Positions 6,263 to 11,913 of a stretch of DNA of 11,913 bases are shown here, piece by piece (position 1 is the first letter of the stretch; each line of letters opens with the position of its first letter). The position numbers were made by a program, and so were the translations under genes. This DNA is from Bacillota bacterium (GTDB lineage Bacteria > Bacillota > Clostridia > Acetivibrionales > DTU013). The notes beneath the pieces are model-generated. The model did no database searches. It was not told the origin of the DNA and worked only from the letters and a program-made list of their open reading frames with translations. The DNA is taken from positions 1-11,913 of the forward strand of contig JAEZJL010000415.1 in assembly GCA_023415815.1 (NCBI GenBank), read 5' to 3'.

Positions 6263-8041
6263 ATGTCTTCCTTATATTTCGAGCTGCTTAAAGAATGGTG
6301 CGACGCACTGCTTGGGCTGCAGATAAATGAAATCAAAGCCCCGGCGCTGTACGGGGGCATCCTGTGCCCGGCATGCGCAAGGGTCCACGGCAGGTGTGCG
6401 GACGCCGTATATCCGCTCATGCATATGGCCCACGCCACAGGCGAGCGGCGTTACACGGACGCGGCGGTCAGGCTTCAGGCCTGGTCGGATAACATGTCCT
6501 GCCCCGACGGCAGCTGGGTGAACGAGTCCGACAGCGCTTGGAAGGCCATCACGGTGTTCGGGACGCTCTCTCTCGGAGAAGCCCTCCGGCATCACGGCGC
6601 GCTCCTTGAGAAGGAGATTTACGGCCGATGGCTATCGCGCATGGAAAAAGGCGCAGATTATGTGTTTATGAACTTCACTATCAATACCGGAAACATCAAT
6701 TATCCCATCACCGCTGCCGCCGCTCTCACAGTCGCAGGCAGGCTGCTTGACAGGCCATCCTTCCTGGAAAAGGGAAGGGAATTCGCGCACGCCTCGCTGC
6801 GGTATTTTACCGAAAACATGCTGCTCTTCGGAGAAGGAGACCCAAGGGATGGCTCTTCCCCCAAAGGCTGCAGGGCCGTAGACCTCGGCTATAATGTCGA
6901 GGAATCGCTGCCTGCGTTAGTGCTGTACGGACGGCTGAGCGGCGACGAGGAGGTGCTTCAGTCAGCGGAAGCCTCCATGAAGGCTCATCTAGAATTCATG
7001 CTGCCCGACGGCGCGTGGGACAACAGCTGGGGGTCGAGGGACTTCAAATGGACGTACTGGGGGAGCAGGACCTCGGACGGCTGCCAGGCGGCATACGCCT
7101 TGCTGGCCGACCGCGACCCTGTGTTTGCGGAAGCGGCTGTGAGAAACGCCTTGCTGCTGAAGGCCTGCACACACGACGGCATATTATATGGCGGCCCGCA
7201 TGACAGGATAAAGGGCGAATGGCCCTGCATCCATCACACCTTTACACACGCCAAGGCTCTGGCAGCCGCGCTGGATTCCGGCGAAGACGGCAGCCGGACG
7301 TTCCCGGCCATTTTGCCGAGGGAAACGGCGAGGGGCGTCAGGGAGTATCCGGAGATAAGTACCTGGCTGGCGGCTTCAGGTCCATGGAGGGCAACGATCA
7401 CCTCCTATGATTGGGAATATATGAAGAAAGGCCATCCCAGCGGAGGCTCGCTCTCGATGCTATGGCACGAGGCTTTAGGTCCGGTGCTAGCGGCAAGCCT
7501 GACAGAGTATGCAATGAAGGAGCCTGCAAACATGCAGCGGGTGAAGGATGGCGTCGATATGTCCTTGACGCCACGCCTTGAGCTCGTCCGGGAAGGAGTA
7601 CATTACCGCAGCATCTGCGATTATAAGGCAGATGTTTCATACGATTGCGCAGGAGAAGAAATCCGCTTCCGCTCCGCTGGCAGGCTGGTGGACGGGGATC
7701 AGCGAAATCCCTCCTGCGGGGCGGTGAATTTCATTATATGGTATCTTATCAAGCCCGACAGCCTTGAAATATCCGTCAAATGCGACGCCGAGCCACAGGC
7801 GGGCGAATTGTCCTATTGCCTGCCTGTCATCTCCGATTGGACGGAAAAAATCGAAAGGCCAACCCCCGGCACAGCGGAGATATATAAGAACGGGAAAAGG
7901 CTTCAAATCTGCTCGTCCGCGCCGTTAGAGACGACGGAATGCCCCGGCGGGCGGATCTTCAACCACGTGCCGGGCTTTCAGGCAGTTCCGCTGTATATCC
8001 GTCCGGAGTCGGACAGCCGCATAATAATTGCTGTAGCTTAA
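6263..8041 (+). CDS. Uncharacterised 592-residue protein, probable alpha/alpha-toroid carbohydrate-active enzyme
   Basis: I do not recognise a named family. GGAGG (6252-6256) precedes ATG 6263 at normal spacing. There is no signal peptide or membrane helix, so the product should stay in the cytosol. Residues 1-340 look like repeated helical hairpins with aromatic, glycine-rich turns (PDGSWVNESDS 81-91, NINYPIT 144-150, PDGAWDNSWGSRDFKWTYWG 248-267), the pattern of alpha/alpha toroids. The HPSGGSLSMLWHEALGP segment (391-407) and the strand-rich, nearly helix-free tail (about 445-592) suggest a beta-sandwich, as in heparinase-like and other polysaccharide lyases. Conserved-looking polar groups are H42, D47, H324/H325, H329, D383 and H402, plus a CPAC pair (C35, C38). 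It stands alone in its transcription unit. A role in breaking down imported oligosaccharides is inference from fold alone. Confidence 0.6.
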   Translation: MSSLYFELLKEWCDALLGLQINEIKAPALYGGILCPACARVHGRCADAVYPLMHMAHATGERRYTDAAVRLQAWSDNMSCPDGSWVNESDSAWKAITVFGTLSLGEALRHHGALLEKEIYGRWLSRMEKGADYVFMNFTINTGNINYPITAAAALTVAGRLLDRPSFLEKGREFAHASLRYFTENMLLFGEGDPRDGSSPKGCRAVDLGYNVEESLPALVLYGRLSGDEEVLQSAEASMKAHLEFMLPDGAWDNSWGSRDFKWTYWGSRTSDGCQAAYALLADRDPVFAEAAVRNALLLKACTHDGILYGGPHDRIKGEWPCIHHTFTHAKALAAALDSGEDGSRTFPAILPRETARGVREYPEISTWLAASGPWRATITSYDWEYMKKGHPSGGSLSMLWHEALGPVLAASLTEYAMKEPANMQRVKDGVDMSLTPRLELVREGVHYRSICDYKADVSYDCAGEEIRFRSAGRLVDGDQRNPSCGAVNFIIWYLIKPDSLEISVKCDAEPQAGELSYCLPVISDWTEKIERPTPGTAEIYKNGKRLQICSSAPLETTECPGGRIFNHVPGFQAVPLYIRPESDSRIIIAVA

Positions 8042-8050
8042 CAGGCGGGC

Positions 8051-8746
8051 TCATGAGAGGCTCATCAGCTTCAAAGCCTCGTCATTCAGTATTCTGAACG
8101 CGGACAGGTGAAAGTCTATCACGCCCTCGTCCCTCATTTTGCATATTTCCCTTGACATGGAGGGCCGGGAAACATTCAGAAAATCGGCAAGCTCGTTTCG
8201 GTTGAACGGCAGCAGGATATTTTTATCCCCCGTCCTCCTGTACTGCTCCAGGAGAAAAGTGCTTATCTTCCCTCTCATGCTTTTTATGGTCAGGTATTCA
8301 ACCTTCTTATTCAGCATCAGCGCCCTCTCGGATATCAATCCCAGCAAATTGCGGATAAGCGTCCGGTGCCAGGGACACGCTTTTTCGCAGCCGCCTACGA
8401 TCTTCTCCGCGGGCAGGAAAAAAACCTCGCAGTTCTCCTGCGCCTGGACGGTTGCGGGCCATTTCGGCCTGTTTGAAAAGGCGGCCATTTCTCCGAAAAT
8501 GTCTCCCTGCCCAAGCAAGGTCAGCACTACCCTGCCGCCTGCGGCATTTTCCTTGCTGACCGCCGCTTCCCCCTTTAAAATGATGCCGATGCTGTCCAAC
8601 TCATCCCCCTCTGCTGCGATAGAGTCGTTTTTGGGGAATTTGAGCACCCTCGGCTTCAGGCAGCCGAGCATTGCGGCTATCTCATCCTCACGGATACCGC
8701 GGAAAAGGCTTATCCGGGAAATTATACGCACATGCTCCTCATTCAT
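8051..8746 (-). CDS. hcpR: Crp/Fnr-family regulator, HcpR-like (nitrosative stress)
   Basis: Predicted DNA-binding regulator of the divergent ferredoxin-hcp operon, 231 residues. The N-terminal beta-barrel sensor covers about 15-110, with GDIFGEMAAF at 81-90. The long dimerisation helix is about 128-155. The helix-turn-helix is about 183-205, with recognition helix SRPSMSREICKM. The Arg-Ser/Thr pair that binds cAMP phosphate in CRP is not present (the region reads RPKWPATVQA), so cAMP is unlikely to be the ligand. A C-x3-C-x2-H cluster (C120, C124, H127) sits just before the dimer helix. HcpR proteins respond to NO, in studied cases through haem. GGAGCGG (8760-8754 on this strand) is 7 bases before the ATG. 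The name rests on the family plus its position next to hcp. Confidence 0.8.
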   Translation of the reverse strand: MNEEHVRIISRISLFRGIREDEIAAMLGCLKPRVLKFPKNDSIAAEGDELDSIGIILKGEAAVSKENAAGGRVVLTLLGQGDIFGEMAAFSNRPKWPATVQAQENCEVFFLPAEKIVGGCEKACPWHRTLIRNLLGLISERALMLNKKVEYLTIKSMRGKISTFLLEQYRRTGDKNILLPFNRNELADFLNVSRPSMSREICKMRDEGVIDFHLSAFRILNDEALKLMSLS

Positions 8747-8766
8747 TTTTCATCCGCTCCATTTCT

Positions 8767-8780
8767 GTATCCCGGGATAC
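8767..8780. promoter_or_regulatory. Predicted HcpR operator, 14-bp perfect palindrome
   Basis: GTATCCCGGGATAC is a perfect inverted repeat with 5-base arms and a 4-base centre (GTATC-N4-GATAC), the same geometry as an FNR box (TTGAT-N4-ATCAA). Its centre lies between 8773 and 8774. That is -41.5 relative to the predicted ferredoxin-hcp start (8815), and it falls inside the predicted hcpR leader (+10 to +23 from 8789). Confidence 0.65.
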
Positions 8781-8815
8781 CGACTTATACCCGGCATTAT
8801 AATATAATGCACGTG
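8780..8815 (+). promoter_or_regulatory. Predicted promoter of the ferredoxin-hcp operon
   Basis: A perfect -10 box TATAAT lies at 8803-8808; the hexamer 17 bases upstream is CCGACT (8780-8785), a poor -35. The combination of perfect -10, weak -35 and a palindrome centred at -41.5 is that of a class II activator-dependent promoter. The predicted start is near 8815, with a leader of about 35 bases to ATG 8850. A second TATAAT at 8798-8803 would shift the start by 5 bases and put the operator at -36.5, a less usual position. Confidence 0.6.
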
Positions 8816-8824
8816 TAAAGGCAA
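8789..8824 (-). promoter_or_regulatory. Predicted hcpR promoter
   Basis: On the minus strand TTGCCT (8824-8819) and TATAAT (8801-8796) are exactly 17 bases apart. The predicted start is near 8789, giving a leader of 43 bases. This -10 overlaps the -10 of the opposite promoter, so the two cannot be occupied at once. Confidence 0.55.
8794..8810. repeat. 17-bp perfect AT-rich palindrome with divergent -10 boxes
   Basis: GCATTATA-A-TATAATGC has two perfect 8-base arms around one central base. It contains TATAAT twice on the plus strand (8798-8803, 8803-8808) and once on the minus strand (8801-8796). The symmetry may simply come from two facing -10 boxes, or it may be a second regulator site. Confidence 0.6.
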
Positions 8825-8849
8825 TATGAAACTGAAAGGAGCGGAAACC

Positions 8850-9569
8850 ATGAAAAGAAATATCATAAAAATAGACGAAGAAAAATGCAACGGCTGCGGA
8901 CTCTGTGTAAACGCCTGCCACGAAGGGGCGCTGCAGCTGGTGGACGGAAAGGCCCGGCTTATCTCCGAAAGCTACTGCGACGGCCTTGGCAACTGCCTGC
9001 CGGAATGCCCGACCGGAGCCATTACCATTGAAGAGCGGGAAGCCGCGGCCTACGATGAAGAGTCGGTGAAAATAAATATGAGCAAAGCTGCGGTCCATGG
9101 CGGAGACAGGCCCGTGCACGTCTGCCCGGGCACCATGGCAAAGCCGCTGGTAAAGAGGCCTTCCGCCCTGTCGCCGCTGCCGGCGTCCTCCGAAGAAGGC
9201 CCGCAGTCCGAGCTTGGCCAGTGGCCCTGCCAGCTCAAGCTCGTACCGGTAAACGCCCCATACCTGGAAAACGCTCATCTTGTAATAGCAGCCGATTGTA
9301 CCGCTTTCGCCCGCGCGGATATCCACCGGAGATACATGCGGAATAAAATCACGTTGATAGGCTGCCCTAAGCTTGACGATATAGACTATTCGGATAAGCT
9401 TGCGGCGATATTGAAGGCCCATGAGATAAAAAGCGTTACGGTTTTGAGAATGGAGGTCCCCTGCTGCGGAGGCATCGTCCACGCCGTTAAAAACGCGCTT
9501 ATAAGCAGCGGTAAAATGATCCCCTGGAGCGTCGTGACGATTTCAATCGACGGCAATATCCTTGAATAA
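8850..9569 (+). CDS. Ferredoxin-like protein paired with hcp (FrdX type)
   Basis: Predicted electron carrier for the hybrid cluster protein downstream, 239 residues, cytosolic. The N-terminal two-cluster ferredoxin domain has a full first motif C13-x2-C16-x2-C19-x3-C23. The second motif reads C43-x5-C49-x3-C53-P: Leu46 occupies the place of its second cysteine, so that cluster may be 3Fe-4S or have another ligand. The remaining 170 or so residues have no family I can name, but hold scattered cysteines (C92, C127, C150, C172) and a PCCGG motif (C205/C206) that look like redox or metal sites. ATG 8850 is chosen because AAAGGAG (8835-8841) is 8 bases upstream; the in-frame ATG 8826 has no such site. 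Comparative genomics papers have used the name frdX for such HcpR-regulated genes. Confidence 0.85.
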   Translation: MKRNIIKIDEEKCNGCGLCVNACHEGALQLVDGKARLISESYCDGLGNCLPECPTGAITIEEREAAAYDEESVKINMSKAAVHGGDRPVHVCPGTMAKPLVKRPSALSPLPASSEEGPQSELGQWPCQLKLVPVNAPYLENAHLVIAADCTAFARADIHRRYMRNKITLIGCPKLDDIDYSDKLAAILKAHEIKSVTVLRMEVPCCGGIVHAVKNALISSGKMIPWSVVTISIDGNILE

Positions 9570-9625
9570 CAAATGCAAAGGCTTTTATGTAATAAAAAAT
9601 AAATTAGAAAAATGAGGTGGATATT

Positions 9626-11191
9626 TTGTCAAACATGTTTTGCTTTCAGTGTGAACAGACCGCAGGCGGAAAGGCCTGCACCAACGCGGGAGTCTGCGGG
9701 AAAAAGGCCGATACGGCCAACAGACAGGATGAATTGACCTGCTCGCTTATCGGCCTTGCCAGGGCGGCGGAAGGAAAACGCCCCGGTGAGTCCTCCGACG
9801 GACTCATGCTGCAAAGCCTTTTTGCTACGGTTACCAACGTAAATTTTGATCCTGCGCGTTTTGATGAATTCATAGCCGGGGTTGCCGAAGAGAAAGAGAA
9901 GCTGGGCGGAGCGGAGGACTTTGCCGTAAACTCTCTGTGGAGCGGCGATACGGATATCGTATCCCTCCGTTCAACCCTGCTCCTGGGCATCCGCGGCATG
10001 GCGGCCTATGCCTGGCACGCCTGGGTCCTGGGTAAAAAAGACCCCGAGGTTACGGAATGGTTCTATAAAGGCTTGAGGGCCCTTGGCGGCGAGCATTCGC
10101 TCGAGGGCTGGCTTGAGCTTTTAACCGAGTTCGGGCATGTCAACCTCAAATGCATGGCCCTGCTTGATGAGGCCAACACCTCGGCTTACGGGCATCCCGT
10201 CCCGACAAAGGTGTCCTGCAATGTTGAAAAAGGCCCTTTTATCGTTATTTCAGGCCATGACCTTCTCGACCTGAAGGAGTTGCTAATACAGACCGAAGGG
10301 ACCGGAATCAGCATTTACACCCACGGCGAAATGCTGCCGGCTCACGGGTATCCCGAGCTGAAAAAGCACGTCCATCTGAAGGGGAACTTTGGTACGGCAT
10401 GGCAGAATCAGCAAAAGGAATTCGACGCCCTGCCCGCGCCCATCCTCTTTACGACCAACTGCCTGATGCCGCCCAAAGCGAGCTACTCAGACAGGGTATT
10501 TACAACCTGTGTGGTAGGCTATCCTGAAATCAGCCACATTCCCGACGGTAAAAACGGCGTCAAGGATTTCGCCCCTGTTATAAAGAAGGCCCTTGAGCTC
10601 GGCGGTTATCCGGAGGACAGGCATTTCACCGGCATCAACGGCGGCTCGGAGCTTATAACAGGCTTTGCAAGAAACGCCGTCCTTGGTCAGGCGGATAAGA
10701 TTATAGAAGCGGTAAAGGCAGGAGCTATCAAGCACTTTTTCCTTGTGGGCGGCTGCGACGGAGCAAAGCCCGGAAGGAACTATTACACCGAGTTTGTGGC
10801 AAAAGCGCCGGAGAATACGGTAATACTGACGCTCGCCTGCGGGAAGTTCCGCTTTAACGACATGAATATAGGCGAGATCGGCGGCTTCCCCAGGATAATG
10901 GATATGGGACAGTGCAACGATGCATATTCCGCCATCCGTGTGGCGCTGGCGCTCTCGGAGGCCTTCGGCTGCGGCGTGAACGATCTGCCCCTGACGCTGG
11001 TCCTCTCATGGTATGAGCAGAAGGCCGTCTGCATCCTGCTTACGCTGCTTGCCCTGGGTATTAAAAACATATATCTCGGCCCCACCCTCCCGGCCTTCAT
11101 CTCGTCCAATGTCCTGAACGTGCTGGTGGAGAAATTCGGCATCCGGCCCATCACCACCCCGGAGGACGATTTGAGGAGGATCCTGGGATAA
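9626..11191 (+). CDS. hcp: Hybrid cluster protein (hydroxylamine reductase / NO reductase), class I
   Basis: Cytosolic iron-sulfur enzyme that reduces hydroxylamine in vitro and, in E. coli, is reported to reduce NO to N2O. The 521-residue length suits class I. The N-terminal cubane motif is C6-x2-C9-x8-C18-x5-C24, the spacing of strict anaerobes. All ligands of the hybrid 4Fe-2O-2S cluster can be placed by their surroundings: H211 (GHDL), E235 (HGEMLPAH), C279 (TTNCLMPP), C377 (VGGCDGAKPGRNYY, the persulfide position), C405 (LACGKFRF), C430 (MGQCNDA), E464 and K466 (SWYEQKA). The start is taken as TTG 9626, because GAGGTGG (9614-9620) lies 5 bases upstream and the product then begins MSNMFCFQCEQT; GTG 9617 overlaps the site. 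The gap of 56 bases to the ferredoxin gene has no terminator, so they are probably co-transcribed. No hcr reductase gene is adjacent. Confidence 0.96.
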   Translation: MSNMFCFQCEQTAGGKACTNAGVCGKKADTANRQDELTCSLIGLARAAEGKRPGESSDGLMLQSLFATVTNVNFDPARFDEFIAGVAEEKEKLGGAEDFAVNSLWSGDTDIVSLRSTLLLGIRGMAAYAWHAWVLGKKDPEVTEWFYKGLRALGGEHSLEGWLELLTEFGHVNLKCMALLDEANTSAYGHPVPTKVSCNVEKGPFIVISGHDLLDLKELLIQTEGTGISIYTHGEMLPAHGYPELKKHVHLKGNFGTAWQNQQKEFDALPAPILFTTNCLMPPKASYSDRVFTTCVVGYPEISHIPDGKNGVKDFAPVIKKALELGGYPEDRHFTGINGGSELITGFARNAVLGQADKIIEAVKAGAIKHFFLVGGCDGAKPGRNYYTEFVAKAPENTVILTLACGKFRFNDMNIGEIGGFPRIMDMGQCNDAYSAIRVALALSEAFGCGVNDLPLTLVLSWYEQKAVCILLTLLALGIKNIYLGPTLPAFISSNVLNVLVEKFGIRPITTPEDDLRRILG

Positions 11192-11209
11192 GCGTGCCGC
11201 GCGGCAAGC
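11192..11209. repeat. GC-rich inverted repeat directly after hcp
   Basis: TGCCGCGCGGCA (11195-11206) is a perfect 12-bp palindrome, extended by two outer G-C pairs (11192/11209 and 11193/11208) across one mismatch. It begins at the base after the hcp stop. No T-run follows on either side, so it is not a standard terminator; it could stabilise the 3' end of the message. Confidence 0.4.
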
Positions 11210-11332
11210 ATCGGTATAATGCCGGACTGTTATAGGCGTCCGATGGAAAATTCTATAAAGCGCCCCTTAAGAAAAACCCTGTCCTTCCCGATAAATAATT
11301 ATAGGAGATTATTTAGCCACGGAGGGATCAAT

Positions 11333-11911
11333 ATGATAAACAAAGTCGACCAGAGCGCAGGTTCCGGACAGGCTTACAAAGCCGCCGAAAAACAGAATCC
11401 TGCAAAGACGGAAACCAAGGCTTCCTCCGAAGAAGCCGGCGTCGTCGTAGATATCGGAAAAACTGAAGACAAGAACGTCACTTACAAAAGACCGGCCGCA
11501 AGGAAACCCAATGCCGAAGAAATCAAAAAGCTGTGGGAAGAGACCGAGCGGGCCACCGATAATTTAAGGAAGCTCGTTGAAAGCCTGATCGGAAGGCAGG
11601 GTAAAAAGGTCAGCGATATCCTTGAGGGAAAAGAACCCCTGATACCGGACGAAACCGCTAGAGCGGAGGCTGAAAAAGCCATATCCGAGGACGGCGAATG
11701 GGGCGTGAAAGCCGTCAGCACGAGGATCGTCGAGTTCGCAAAGGCAGTATCCGGCGGTGACAAGGGGAAGCTGGAGGAACTGAAAAGCGCGATCGAGGAG
11801 GGCTTCAGCCAGGCTGAGAAGGCCTTCGGAGACAAGCTTCCTGAAATCACCAGGCAGACGCACGATGAAATCATGCGGCAGCTTGATGAGTGGGCAAAGG
11901 AAGAAGAATGA
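11333..11911 (+). CDS. Uncharacterised 192-residue charged helical protein
   Basis: I do not recognise a named domain. GGAGGG (11321-11326) is 6 bases before ATG 11333, which makes this start far better than the in-frame ATG 11219. The product has no signal peptide, no membrane segment and no cysteine. Residues 1-60 are polar and probably disordered (rich in K, E, A, S). Residues 61-90 form a charged amphipathic helix (AEEIKKLWEETERATDNL). About 107-192 form a compact-looking helical part with EDGEWGVKAVSTRIVEFAKAVSGGD (119-143) and a closing helix ending in acidic residues. The tryptophan-glycine block looks like the conserved core. TATAAT at 11215-11220 has no matching -35, so its promoter is uncertain. 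A structural, coiled-coil or scaffold role is possible but not shown. Confidence 0.75.
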   Translation: MINKVDQSAGSGQAYKAAEKQNPAKTETKASSEEAGVVVDIGKTEDKNVTYKRPAARKPNAEEIKKLWEETERATDNLRKLVESLIGRQGKKVSDILEGKEPLIPDETARAEAEKAISEDGEWGVKAVSTRIVEFAKAVSGGDKGKLEELKSAIEEGFSQAEKAFGDKLPEITRQTHDEIMRQLDEWAKEEE

Positions 11912-11913
11912 TA

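Noticed and set aside
8139..8807. Plus-strand open frame of 222 codons opposite the Crp/Fnr regulator
   Set aside because: The minus-strand reading shows a full Crp/Fnr domain order and a good ribosome site, while this frame has no recognisable motif.
8810..8815. CACGTG palindrome at the predicted ferredoxin-hcp start
   Set aside because: Six bases only, and no regulator in the window would explain it.
9562..9591. Possible internal promoter for hcp (TTGAAT and a TATGTA-like -10)
   Set aside because: The -10 matches consensus at only three positions and there is no operator like the one upstream of the ferredoxin, so co-transcription is simpler.
11219..11332. N-terminal extension of the last protein from ATG 11219
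   Set aside because: No ribosome site precedes it, the translated extension is Arg/Pro-rich and unlike the rest, and GGAGGG marks ATG 11333.

Overview
The window reads as chromosomal DNA of a strictly anaerobic Gram-positive bacterium of the class Clostridia (Bacillota), with G+C judged by eye at slightly above 50%. The pointers are strong AGGAGG-type ribosome binding sites, GTG and TTG starts, a class I hybrid cluster protein with the cysteine spacing of strict anaerobes, a clostridial-looking ferredoxin, and a Crp/Fnr regulator of the HcpR kind. This placement is inference; no rRNA or other marker gene is present. There is no mobile element, tRNA, rRNA or CRISPR array.

Left part (1-3361), plus strand: the tail of pstS, then pstC, pstA and pstB, a high-affinity phosphate ABC importer. 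An intercistronic stem-loop separates pstS from pstC, and pstC, pstA and pstB are tightly coupled. The operon ends in a clear Rho-independent terminator directly after pstB, so phoU, which usually closes such operons, is absent here.

Middle (3344-6036), plus strand: a three-gene ABC-2 type exporter operon (one ATPase and two six-helix permeases of the COG4586/COG4587/COG3694 kind) whose substrate is unknown. Its best promoter has its -35 box inside the loop of the pst terminator. After a 226-bp non-coding gap comes one 592-residue protein (6263-8041). It looks like a cytosolic alpha/alpha-toroid plus beta-sandwich protein, as in polysaccharide lyases and related glycosidases, and I could not identify it further.

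Right part (8051-11191): a nitrosative-stress module. An HcpR-like Crp/Fnr regulator (minus strand) is divergent from a two-gene operon of a 239-residue ferredoxin-like protein and hcp (hybrid cluster protein, NO/hydroxylamine reductase). The 79 bp between the divergent promoters' genes hold a perfect 14-bp palindrome (GTATC-N4-GATAC, FNR geometry) and a perfect 17-bp AT-rich palindrome carrying overlapping, opposite -10 boxes. The 14-bp operator is centred exactly at -41.5 of the predicted ferredoxin-hcp promoter (class II activator position) and at about +16/+17 of the predicted hcpR promoter, so one site could activate the operon and repress its own regulator.

The window ends with an unrecognised 192-residue, highly charged, helical cytosolic protein (11333-11911). 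I see no wholly new system. The most informative parts are the hcpR/ferredoxin intergenic region, the ferredoxin with one missing cluster cysteine, and the 592-residue protein.
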